Shown: positions 22,253 through 32,936 of the stretch, one piece after another | Position numbering within the stretch: position 1 is the first letter of the stretch | Layout: each line of letters opens with the position of its first letter | Origin: Coptis chinensis | Taxonomy: Eukaryota > Streptophyta > Magnoliopsida > Ranunculales > Ranunculaceae | Assembly (NCBI GenBank): GCA_015680905.1 | Contig: CM027385.1 | Coordinates: 77,831,501-77,895,500 of the forward strand | Length of the DNA stretch: 64,000 nucleotides | Direction: 5' to 3' | Notes under the pieces: model-generated | Database searches by the model: none | Seen by the model: only the letters and a program-made list of their open reading frames with translations | Told to the model about the DNA's origin: nothing | Position numbers and translations under genes: made by a program

Positions 22253-23702
22253 CTGGTACATGACAAAGAGACATATGAGTCCTGTTGTTGCTCCATAGCA
22301 AATAGGAAGAAAAAGGAGGGCTCGTTTCTCAGCATTTTCATGGCGAAGCACAATGAGATTTAACAGCTTAAAGAAACAGAATGCCCCTACACAAGCAATC
22401 AATGGAGCCATCGTCCATTCGAGGAAAATCCAAAGGAGACCTCCACCATTGTAATTGTGATTTGCATTCTGCATAAGACCAGTTTTTCACTGTAACTGTG
22501 CATTTCATTCTCTAGTGAGCTTAATGTAACACATGAATTCGTTGTATAATGTTAAAAAAGTGTTCATAAACATTGATTAAAACTACACCTAGCTTTTCAC
22601 CATATCATACTGATTACCAATCAAATATTCTATTTATTTTGAATATTAATAATTATGAAGCAAGGCAACTCTGCTTTAAGAAACATTGTCAAAGTGTTGA
22701 GCTAGAACCTAACCAACTAATTACAGTGTTATTAATTCCTTGCACAATTGATGCTTAATTACAACTTAGAAACTTGAGAAATGTGTAAATAATTATTACC
22801 TTGTTCCATGTAGGTAAGTATCTAATGCCTTCAGTAACAAGCATGGTTCCTAACAATGCACCCTGGGTTGATTGTTGAGCTGATACTGGTAATTCCAAGT
22901 ATGTTGCAATTGCAAGCCAAATTGCTGATACGAACAAACAAAAGAGTCACTAAAATAAAAAATGGGAGAAGAATGAAGTAGATTATTTAACACTAGCCTT
23001 TAGGTAATAAGCATGGTGTCACTACTCATTAGCATGTATGTCAAACAAACGGGCACCCTAAGCCAAATCTAGATAATGGAGCTTGTATATGCCATTTCAA
23101 ATTAAAAACGGCATAACGGCAGTGTCGACACCCTTCAACTGCATTTCCAAAATAAAATTTAGAATACTGAATCATTCTAAATAGTTATTGCGTTGCAGGC
23201 TTGCAGCAATCTTCGACACAGTTTCTGGAATCTAGTACAAGTTAAGGGGTGAAGCCTTGTGAGGCACCACAATTCATGCCAATGCCCAACGATGTTTTGG
23301 GCAAAGCGACACAGCCCTTTATCTGTTTGTATATTGGCAGGCCTAACTGTGTTGTGTACTCGCACATATCATGAGAACCGATCAAACACCTAGTTTGGAT
23401 GTCAAAGGAATATAAACCAACCACCTGGTCTAGCGAATGGATTTGGTGTTCTGACTAGACAGTAGGATCCAGACGAAGTAGCAAGCTGGTGGCCTCAGCT
23501 TAATCAGGTTTAATCACATTTTTCAAATATAATTGAGATAAAAACAAAATATAAAGTTAAAACTTGATTAAATGATGGAGTACTTGCTGTGATGAGGACA
23601 GCTACCAAACTCCACATTAAGAATCCCTCATTAGGCTGTTTTTCTTTAAGAAACTGCAAGACAACATGAAGGTATAACCTAAGTTATAAACTAAGTTATT
23701 TG

Positions 23703-25039
23703 AACTAATTAATTGAATGTAAAAACTAGATCTAAACTAAGTTATTTGAACTAATTAATGGAGTCTAACCTAATTTTCTAATCTAGATCTAAGTATTCTT
23801 AAGAGCTAAGGGGTTGTTTGTTTTTTTTGAATTCAGCATTCAGAGCCTCTTAAACTTAAGTTTTAAGCATTCAGAGGCTCAAAACTTGTTTGTTTTTTTT
23901 TCGTAAGCATTCATTGGTACTTTTTGATTCAAAGATTCAAAGACCAAAATTTCTTTTCTTTGAATTCTAATACTTGAAACAAGAAAGTCCCTTCTTGCCC
24001 TTTCTTAAGAACCCAATCTTAAGAACCCATCTACTTTCCTACCTTGACTTTTATGGCTTCAAAATAAGTTCTTCAAAATTTGATGTTGGCGTCATTTTTT
24101 GGGTGAATGATATCCACTTTGTTAAAAATAGAATTACATATATATATTTTGAAAATAAACAAAATATAAAGATAAACCGTTAAAATATATTTGTGAAAAC
24201 ATATTTTAAATAAATTTATTTATCATTTATTTTTTTTCGATAATTCATCTCTTCTCCTCAAATATAATATATATTTTTGTTTAACAAGAAATCAAGTTAA
24301 TGTTTAAAATAGATAGCATGAGTAAAATTGTCCTGATTTATATTCAAATTTCAGAGCGGGACTATTCTACCATTGGAAAAACAAACATGTTTTTAGAATT
24401 CTTTAGCATTTAGCATTCGGAATGAGCCATTCAAAGATTCGTTCAAAGATTCATAGGCTCGAGAAAAACAAAGCGACCCTAAGTCTTCTTCATACAAAAT
24501 GGAGGAGACCAGAGATCAATTTTCGTGCATGGGCTGAGGAGCCATGTTTTGGGCCGAAAATCGAGCCCAAAACCCAATCTCCAAATGATCCTTTTACGAT
24601 CTGACTTCAGCAGACTTTTCGTCCACTTTTGCTCTTCTGATTGGGTCAAGACTTGGACCATTGGAAAGCTCTTTCCGAGCCGGTCGTTTTGACATAAGAT
24701 AGGCCCGATTCCGAGACTTGAGTCCAAAGATACAATCTTCTGAAGTTCTGCTGACTTTGGTGTGCTGTTTCTGTCCGCATTGACTCCGACTTCTCAGCTT
24801 CTAACCAGGCTTTACAAGGCTTTTTCCCCTTGAATCTTGACCTTTATTCACAAAACTTCTTAGCAACCAACCATTGCTCCTTTATATCGCCAAAGTGGCA
24901 CATTTCTACACAAAATAGACTTCAATGCCTGAAATACATAAAAACAAGTAATCAACATTAACTCTTATTTATTACTCACATAATTGGTCTAAAAGTATTA
25001 TTGTTAAGGGGTTAAAACTACAGTTTTGGGCTCTTATCA
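23703..25039 (-). repeat. Element 1 left LTR, second part
   Basis: Continues the LTR broken at 12551, matching 31929-32612, and ends in TTATCA. Removing the MITE at 23810-24479 gives a total left LTR length close to the 1061 bp of the right LTR. Confidence 0.87.
23810..24479. mobile_element. Tourist-like MITE, 670 bp, in the LTR
   Basis: The ends GGGGTTGTTTGTTTTT and, inverted, GGGTCGCTTTGTTTTT are related and flanked by TAA duplications (23807-23809 and 24480-24482). It is absent from the corresponding place in the right LTR (about 32047), which proves insertion after the element's own integration. No coding capacity. Confidence 0.9.
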
Positions 25040-26616
25040 AACCACCTCCAAACAGAAGTTTGCTTGTCCTCAAGCAAATATGATAAATTAGCATAAGTGA
25101 CCAAAAATAGAGTTATAACTAATCTCGTTTCGCCGAGTGCGATTGCATTGACCATATGCAACAAGGCCTTAAACCACTAGGAATTTCCTAGTGGACGAGT
25201 TATAGCCTCGTGAGAGTTTTCCAGTGAAATTACTTACAAATTTCATCTATACTACAACGACTAAGAAATAAAACTATTGTTTCCTTATTTATACTCCCAA
25301 TTATCTATATATCTCACTAGCAATGGATACAGAATAATCAAATTGAAACCTAAGCTAATATATGCATAATAATCAATCATCTACTTAATAAACATATATA
25401 CAATGAGTAATACTATGAAAAAAAGCACTAGCGGTCCATTTCGAAAACTTCGGAATAACGTCCTTAAGTAGGTCCTCACATAAATGTCAAGACAAAAACC
25501 ACTCGATTTTTCCACTCAAGTTTATTACTCCGATTAATGCGTGGGCACACTTTACCTTACAATCTCAATGACACACAAGAAAGCCGGAGTCGATCAAACA
25601 CATCTGCCACTTACTATCACACTAACCTATTTCTAATTGAGCTAGAGGTCTTTATTAGGTGTTGCGGAGATTAGGAGATGGTTTAAGAAGGAAGGAAATG
25701 AATATTCTAAAAGGACAAGCCTGAGATAATAGAGTCTTCATATTATGTAACTAGAGAAAACTTGTTAATTACTTTTGCTTCTACACTTTGTTTCTATCCT
25801 TAGCCATATTTTCCTTTTTCTTTGGCTTTTGACTCCTTTGATTCTATTTTTGGAGTTCTAACTCTTTATTTTCTTTTATTTTTTTTATTTGGATGAAAAC
25901 TTTCTTTTCTTATTTGAAGCGACTAACAAATTCCTGATTTCAAAGGGCTTTCTCTTTTCTATTCTTCATCTCTATTCTCAGACTCATTCAAAGAATGGGT
26001 AGGTTGATTTTTTTTTTTTTTTTTTGTTTTGTAACAGGATAAAGGATTTGCGGTTTATGAAAGGCTAAAGAAAGGCTCAGAGGGGTGACTAGTGGAAAAT
26101 AATTTATAGGTTTGAATTATGACTATATCGATCCAAAGAGGGCCTAAATTCTCGCTTAGGATATGGTATAGTGATCAAGCAAGTGGACATGTGATTTCTC
26201 TATCCGGATTTTACTTCTCCCTTATGTCATTTCTCAAATGTTTCACTCATATAAGGCTTTAGGCTATATTCTCATAGGATTTAATTTGTAGAATAAGTAC
26301 TCTAGCCTAGGTTTCAGAAACTTACTGCCAAACAATCAAAGATACTCATATAATATATTTATAGATAGATGCAAAGATTATTACCTACGTATTAACCTAA
26401 GTTTCTACAAATTATTCTAATGCAAAAGCTACGTGAGACTTCTAGATTATTCGGAGCATAGAGAAAGAAAACAATACCAATATTCCTAAGTGTATAACAT
26501 AACTTTTATTTATTTATTTTTTTGAAATTTTTTGAATTTTTAACTAGACAACAAGTGCATATTATACATATCTATATCCTAACAGATGTCTTAATTACAC
26601 GTGTTTATATGCCCCC
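25040..26616 (-). other. Element 1 internal region, 3' part
   Basis: Non-coding on inspection. It aligns well with 34436-36010 of element 2, which defines the two as one family. It begins with the polypurine tract and GAGGACAAGC motif on the minus strand. The plus strand is pyrimidine-rich at 25760-26030. Confidence 0.7.
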
Positions 26617-27143
26617 TGTGTGTACCCTACGTTATATTTCCGGTCCAAAGTATACTCGGACTATGAACCGGGTGTAATACCAGCGGTGGACCAGTTTGGG
26701 GGCAAACACTTTGGATAATCCGGTCCTCTAATCCGTTAGAGTTCACAACGGGTTTAGGGCCCATCCGGGTGGCCCAAGTTCGTGGACCCAATCCGTCCGG
26801 ATCATTCTGATCCAGTCACCCGATAAGATCTTGCACAAGGATAGAATGGAATCTTAGAGAATGATCCTATTTTAGATAGAGTCATGATAGGATTCATGAA
26901 AGAATGCAATCTTCGATAATCACTTTCTTGGCCGCCAAGGCAGAAGATTGCTATATATACGGAGGCTTCTGCATCCTCCAGAACTACGTTTTTAAGAGAC
27001 TTGATCCCGGATTCCTCACTGGGTACGTAGGGCAAGCGTTAACGTGCGATCTCTCTTCTTCAAAAATCCCAATCCCCCATCTCTTTCGAGCCTTCGGAAG
27101 CACCATCACATCGGGAGTGTCGGGTTAACGTTTTGCCCCGACA
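26617..27143. mobile_element. Solo LTR inside element 1
   Basis: A 527-bp block starting TGTGTGTACCC and ending CCCCGACA is absent from the aligned position in element 2 (about 36009). Flanks CCCCC and CCCAC are a near 5-bp duplication. It contains TATATATA at about 26952 and a typical LTR 5'-UTR-like stretch after it. It is read as a solo LTR of an unrelated Ty3-type element. Confidence 0.75.
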
Positions 27144-29423
27144 CCCACCCCCCAAACAAGAAGCATGTTTTGTCTTCAAAGTATTTAAATAAATAGGGTA
27201 GAGAAATACCATTGAAACGCGTGAAATTCTGGAATATCTGCAAAACAAGGTTATAACATACTAATATAGCAAATAAAACTGACGCAATTCGATATGAGTT
27301 CCACCCGTTATGGGGTTAACAAGAATCAAATTGCTTGGGATATAAGCAAACACTAACTAAAATAAAAACTAACCTTAACTCCAGCGTTTAAGCTTTGTCA
27401 ACCTCTTTTATAAAGAAATGATCGAGGTTCCTTCGTATCTTGCCTCTCCAAAGAGATGAGGTTCCTTCACATCCTAACTGCAAGATCCTTTCGCGGAACC
27501 AATGTCCATAAGTCTCGCTTCCTAACAAGTGTTCGGAAGACTGCTCCGGTATCACTATAGGAGAAGTCATCACAAAACTACTCTCTAGAACAGCTGCAAC
27601 GATCCTGGAACAACCCACAAAAATTTGGAATTTTTTGTGCCCACGGGGGTCAAGGCGCGGGGTGCGCTCAACCTATGCCTGAGTAGGGCGCGGGGTGATC
27701 CTGGGTGAATTTCTAGTTCAAGGCACTTGGGCGCAGGGCGTGCTCACTTTTTGTCTTGGAAGGGCGCGGGTCGCACTCAGGAAATTTTTTGAGTTCCAGA
27801 CGCTTTAGCGCGGTCGCTCACTTTTTTTGGAATGGCGAATTGGTCGCCGGGTTAAATTTTGATAGACAAGGATTGCCTAGAGGTGGTGTGGCCAGGGACA
27901 AAAGTGCCTCGAGAAGTGCTTGAAATCTGCGGAAGTGAGAAGGAAAAAGAAAGAAAATTTGGGAGTGAAAGGTGAGAGATGAATGTGAGAGATGTGAGTT
28001 TTGTGTGGAGAATGAATGAAGTTTATATAAGTTTGAGTTTCCAAAACGAATTGGGAAGTTTCCAAAACGTTTTAAGGCAATTGCCGAAAACAGAAATTTT
28101 CAAAATCGGAAACGGAAACTACCAATATTATTGATTCTAATACAAACCTAATATCTCTTAGACTGAATTTAGAATAATAACTTCTAAACTCTTATAGATT
28201 TCATCCTACCACCACATCTAATCCTAGGCATGCCCATATCGGCAATATTTTCAACCATCACTCCAAAACAACTTCTAAAATGGAGGATCATATAACAAAT
28301 CATGCTAGAGTAAATAATACCATCCCCAAACAATTCGGGAAGGTGGGATTAATAATAAAAACAATGCACAATTTAAAAAGAACCATATTATATTAAAATT
28401 GAAATTCAAACAACATTTAACAACCAAATTCAAATTTAACTACGGAATTCAAAATTAACATCCGAACTAATAAAAACAATAATGCAATACATGCATAATT
28501 CACACCATAGAGAAACATTACTAAAAACTGAGAAAATATGCAAGAGTGGAAGACGTGAATTATGTTAACCGTGGACTTAGGATCCAGTAATTACAGCCAC
28601 ACACTCCCTAGGGAGGGCCCGATTACCTGAATGGTGCACTTATCAATATATGGAAGTGAAAGGAAGTACACTGAAGAATAAAATGAGTCTTTTATAGTCA
28701 TATACTTAAGACTTTATCTAACACATATGTATATAATGAACATGTAGTTTACCATATATCAATAACCGAAATAGTTGTGGATCGTTCCATAAATAATTAC
28801 CGTGGAATGCACCCCCAAACAGAAAACAAGCACCAAGATTTTCGACGACATAACTTAGTGAAAAGAAAGCGAAGTTTGATAGATCTAGAACGTAACCGAG
28901 CAACACATTCTTTTTTCCTCCAACGAAGAGGTGGCCAAGTGAATGAGTGTAAAAAAATGGATGGTTGTGGAAGATACTTGGAATGTGGATAAGTGTTAGA
29001 AGAAAAGGGTGGGAAGAATGATTGGATTATGTGAGGGATTAGCTTAGGTAGTTGGTGGTAGGGTGGTGCTCTAGGCAGTGGTTGAGAGGGTGGATCATCA
29101 CAGGCTCTTAGAAACTCATCAAATTCCTCATCTAGGTTGTTCGCATCCATATAATTATGGTATTCATCTGCATCTTTGAGGAATTCATCTATCTCGTCTA
29201 TTGTGAGGTTTACTCCATCTCTTGTAGTGTCGGAAGCGGGGTGGAAAATTCTTTCTCTAGTTCAGTTATGTTCAAGGAGTCAAAATTGTGATATTTTGTC
29301 TTCTTCCATAAGAGGGGTATCTACTAGTGTAGGGACGAGTTCGTCGGAAGCACCAATGTGATATACCAAACTCTCAATAGACTTAACCTCACCTTCTACA
29401 GGAAAACCTAGTTGTCTCTGTTT
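27144..29423 (-). other. Element 1 internal region between gag/protease and 3' part
   Basis: Mostly non-coding, with GC-rich GGGCGCGGG repeats at about 27645-27830. Compared with element 2, the sequence around 27440 lacks the roughly 700-bp open frame present at 36253-36945. A weak minus-strand frame at 28797-29150 (acidic, then Pro-rich) may be the tail of the polyprotein after the protease. Confidence 0.5.
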
Positions 29424-29675
29424 TTATCTAAACATGTTAACTTCCACAGAAAGATTTCCAAAAGAAAGAGTCATTGAGCCATCCCGGTAATTGATTTGGG
29501 CATTGGTAGTTGCCAAGAAAAGACGCCCTAAGATGATGGGAATAGAATCATGAGCAACTTCTGTGTCAAGAATAACAAAGTTGGCTGGATAGTAAAAATC
29601 CTGCACTTTAACGAGAATGTTTTCAACTACACCCTTGGGATACTTAATAGAACGATCGGCTAACTGCAAAGTCAT
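29424..29675 (-). pseudogene. Retropepsin-like domain of element 1
   Basis: The minus-strand frame gives LQLADRSIKYPKGVVENILV, then NFVILDTEVAHDSIPIILGR and LFLATTNAQINYRDGSMTLS-FG. This is the central and C-terminal part of the aspartic protease typical of Athila/Tat-type plant Ty3 elements. The DTG active-site half is not in the frame. Confidence 0.82.
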
Positions 29676-29959
29676 TTTTGTTGGTTAAAGTTTTGTTAGA
29701 CCTAGTTGTTTATATAAATAAAAATGGAGTAAGTTAATACTCGCCCCGAGGTATAATAAAGCAGTTGTTATGAAGGTATCACCTAAGGTGCATTATCTGA
29801 TGGGGCGACCGGGGTCCTTGTACTTAACAATTCCGTTATGTTCAGATAAAGAGGGATATTGTTCAGTTAAGAATGCTTCGTGGGGTATGTTGGTTTTCCT
29901 CTTCTTGGTATATTGTTCAGATAAAGAGGGATATTGTTCAGTTAAGACGCCGCCTTGTC

Positions 29960-30220
29960 GGCTAGGGTGAATGGAAAACACCCTAAGTTTAATTTGATCC
30001 GGACTTACGCTAGGATGATGGAATGTAGTGAGAACTTGGTCTATCCTACGCATATGCTAGTAAGGCTTCTCATGGTCTAAACCATGAAAAACTGGTAACA
30101 AGTTAAATATATTAGGGGGAATTCAAAAATCCCCCACTAGGTCTGCAAGAACGATGCACTACTTAAGGCCATCGTTTAAGGCTTTATAAAAATCAGAGAG
30201 AGGAGTCTCTTATTCTTTAG
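29960..30220 (-). pseudogene. Gag fragment of element 1
   Basis: Across frame breaks the minus strand reads ETPLSDFYK, then NIFNLLPVFHGLDHEKPY, then RRIDQVLTTFHHPSVSPDQI-KLRVFSIH. This is the conserved gag order seen in Athila/Tat elements. Most of gag is missing. Confidence 0.75.
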
Positions 30221-30469
30221 CCATTGATGCAGGTGTAGTGTGTGAAATTCTAGATAAGCGTGTGGTATTTATGTCTATGAAAAACAAGCCTAATTATACT
30301 AGAATTAAAACTCCTCTGACAGAAGAGGCGAGGAGTGGAAGAAGGAGTACCTGAATGCCTCCTTGCTACGTGTTTGAATAGCGTCTTGTATATGCGATCT
30401 CAGTGTTTGTATGATGTTAGAAACACTGAATAACTTGAAGAAATAAAAATTTGGATTGACCTGTGAAAA

Positions 30470-30780
30470 TCGGGCTGCTCCAGAAGAGGGCACGGGTGGC
30501 GCTCGGAAATGGCCTTGGTAGGGCGCGGGTTGCGCTCCTGTCTAACTCAAGTTCCAGGTGGTTGAGCGCGGGGTGCCCTTGGAAATAGGCTACCTAGGGC
30601 ACGGGTCGTGCTCGTGCTTGACACAATGTCTAGGCGGTTGAGTGCGCGGTAGCTTGGAAACAAAGCTATCTAGGGCGCGTCGTTCGGTGGAATTTGGAAT
30701 TCCAAGTTTTTTGGGGATCGATTGCTCAGGTTTGGCCTTGTATGGGCGCGGGTCGCGCTCTCCAAAAAATTTGAAATTTT
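30470..30780. repeat. GC-rich GGGCGCGGGT repeats in element 1 leader
   Basis: At least four imperfect copies of a roughly 60-bp unit containing GGGCGCGGGT(C/T)GCGCTC and GGTTGAGCGCGGGGTG. Similar units occur at 27645-27830 and, weaker, at 39280-39440 in element 2. Confidence 0.75.
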
Positions 30781-30839
30781 TACAGTAGATTTCTAAGACA
30801 TCTATCAAGTAGCTTGTAAAATTTCAGATCAATCGAAGC

Positions 30840-31400
30840 TATGAAAGTCCTTCTATTGCCCTTCAAAGTTTGTGAAACAGTTTTCGGACACAATACAAAC
30901 AAGCGAATGGTTAACCAATCAAAACAGAGACAAAAATTGCCAAAATTTTATTGGAGACTCCTGACAGATCATGGGTATTCTTGTAAACTTTTTAGAGTAA
31001 TTGAAGTTCTAAAAACCCTCCTTATCACCTGTTGTTCCAGAAATTAAGTGTTTACAAAACTGTAGAAACACACTGGAAACACTCCACTAGTTAGGAGGTC
31101 AAAACAAATCAAAAACTCGTCAAATTTTTACTGAAAACTCCTGACTTAGGATAGATACTCCTGTAAAAAGTTTAGAATTTTTTAAACTGCCTAAGTAACC
31201 TTACTTGTCTGTTTTTTAAAAACTTACGATTTGAAAACTGAAATGCAACACTGTAAAGATCGTATTAGTTCACTAGGTAAAACAACTAGGAAAAATCTGA
31301 CAAAATTACAGTAAATCAATAACACCTTAAGGATTATTCCTGTAAATTTTTAGAATTTTTCGAAATTTACAAATACCTTTACTGCAGTGTTTTCTGCAGC
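30840..31400. repeat. Three imperfect ~190-bp tandem repeats in element 1 leader
   Basis: Three stretches share a CAAAAATTxxxxCAAAATTTT...ACTCCTGAC...TATTCCTGTAAA...TTTTTAGAATTTTT core, at about 30930-31010, 31110-31180 and 31300-31370. Tandem repeats in the untranslated regions are common in large plant Ty3-type elements. Confidence 0.65.
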
Positions 31401-31551
31401 CCCTATGCCTAAAACAGTGAACAGTTCGAAAATTCAAGAAATAAAAATTAAAAATTAAAAGGGTGGGTGGGTAGAGAATGGGGGATTGCCCTTTGAATTC
31501 AAGCAATTGAATTCTTGTCTTGAACGAGATTAAGATGGCAGCGAAGCCATT

Positions 31552-32612
31552 TAATAACCCATAAAAACTCGACTAGATTTACTCTAACCTTATTCTTACG
31601 GTATCAATTATTTATTTCCTACTCTCACATATAGATTCATGCAATATATATAGAGTATGGATTCGTTCCACTCTTAACTCTCAAGACTAACTCTCAAGAC
31701 TTAAACAAATTCAATTGAACAAACACAAAGAACAATGGTGAGAGTAATGTGTGATGTGAAATTTCTATACTATCATTCCCAACACAAGAACAATAATAAC
31801 AAGTCATAATTTAATAACTAATTTAAACTCTATTAATCTATTTGAACAATAACAATAATGATTCAAAATGAAATAAAACTAAAATTTAAAACTAATTTAG
31901 AACTAAGATTATGAATAACTACTTATCAAATTAAAATAAACTAATTAATTGAATGTAAAAACTAGATCTAAACTAAGTTATTTGAACTAATTAATGGAGT
32001 CTAACCTAATTTTCTAATCTAGATCTAAGTTTTCTTAAGAGCTAAGTCTTCTTCATACAAATGGAGGAGACCAGATCCACTTTTTCATGCATGGGCTGAG
32101 GAACCATGTTTTGGGCCGGAAAATCGAGCCCAAAACCCAATCTCTTCAGTCCACAGGGCCCTTTTCAGCTAGATCTGAATTCATCAGGCTTTTCGTCCAC
32201 TTTTGCTCTTTTGATTAGGTCAAGACTTGGACCATTGGAAAGCTCTTTCCGAGCCGGTCGTTTTGACATAAGGTAGGCCCAATTCCAAGGCTTGAGTCCA
32301 AAGATACAGTCTTCGGAATTCTGCTGACTTTTATGTGCTGTTTTTGCCCGCATTGACTCTAACTTCTCAGCTTCTAACCGGGCTTTACAAAGGATTTTTC
32401 TCCTTGAATCTTGGCCTTTTTCACAAAAATTCTTAGCAATCAACCCTTGCTCCTTTATATCGCCAAAGTAGCACATTTCTGCACAAAATAGACTTCAATA
32501 CCTGAAATACATAAAAGCACATAATCAGCATTAACTCTTATTTATTACTCGCATAATTGGTCTAAAAGTATTATTGTTAAGGGGTTAAAACTACAGTTTT
32601 GGGCTCTTATCA
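31552..32612 (-). repeat. Element 1 right (5') LTR
   Basis: A 1061-bp LTR, TAATAACCC...TTATCA, uninterrupted. Its last 570 bases match the LTRs of element 2 closely, but the first 490 do not. Confidence 0.9.
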
Positions 32613-32617
32613 ACATA

Positions 32618-32931
32618 CACCAAAATGCAAGTAACTAGGCCTTGATGAATTTGTACAAAGAGTGAGTGATCTGCTTCAGAAGTCTGAAAACCCAATGCAA
32701 GTAAAGCTCCCATAAGTTCAGAGTACCAGGCACGAGGAGCCTGTTTTAGGCCATATAAAGATTTGTTTAACTTACAAACAAATGATGGCTTATCCTTGTT
32801 GATTAAACCAGCAAGCTGTGCCATGTAAACCTTTTCTCTTAAGTGACCATGAAGGAAGGCATTGCTAACATCCAATCGTTTGATGACCCAGTCATTTTGA
32901 ACCACAATGGTAAGAATCAATCTTATTGTAG
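32618..32931 (-). pseudogene. Copia pol piece 2: middle of reverse transcriptase
   Basis: The minus strand reads LTIVVQNDWVIKRLDVSNAF-LHGHLREKVYM, then KLNKSLYGLKQAPRAWY and LVTCILVYV. This is the conserved copia reverse transcriptase from the first Asp (LDVSNAFLHG) to the start of YVDD. The break falls within the YVDD codons and the frame is otherwise intact. Confidence 0.95.
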
Positions 32932-32936
32932 CAGGT

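Larger units (their letters stand above)
18654..23653 (-). pseudogene. PHO-4/PiT-family phosphate transporter gene, 5' end missing
   Basis: Minus-strand exons at about 23653-23584, 22924-22800, 22468-22253, 20861-20703, 20491-about 20050, 19851-19742, 19407-19302, 19131-18875 and 18779-18654 (TGA). The family (Pfam PF01384) moves phosphate with Na+ or H+ across membranes. The first PiT repeat gives IWLAIATYLELPVS, TQGALLGTMLV, GGGLLWIFLEWTMAPLIA and VLRHENAEKR. The second gives YMSNSRGLASQLCTVA, LKLPVPSCHVFVGSLIGIGI and NVNWKLFIKFLFGWVFT. A polar loop of about 110 residues lies between them. The first helices are absent: the acceptor of the first visible exon lies only about 35 bases from retrotransposon LTR. 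The exon at 19131 needs one more G to join in frame; the junction between the fifth and sixth exons is unresolved. Confidence 0.85.
12173..32612 (-). mobile_element. Element 1: Ty3-type non-autonomous LTR retrotransposon
   Basis: The outer ends are TGATAACCC (12173) and CTTATCA (32612), flanked by the 5-bp duplication ACATA (12168-12172 and 32613-32617). It lies in the minus orientation: its 5' LTR is 31552-32612, a primer-site-like TGGCTTCGCTGCC lies just inside it, and a purine tract (TTTGGAGGTGG) with GAGGACAAGC precedes the left LTR at 25040. Gag and protease remnants lie at 29424-30220; reverse transcriptase and integrase are absent. It contains a solo LTR (26617-27143), a MITE (23810-24479) and, within the left LTR, the 11.15-kb gene-bearing block. 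Confidence 0.88.

Noticed and set aside
12552-23702. A Helitron carrying gene fragments
   Set aside because: CTAG occurs at one edge on the minus strand, but there is no A/T insertion site, no terminal hairpin and no Rep/helicase. Kept as an unexplained block.
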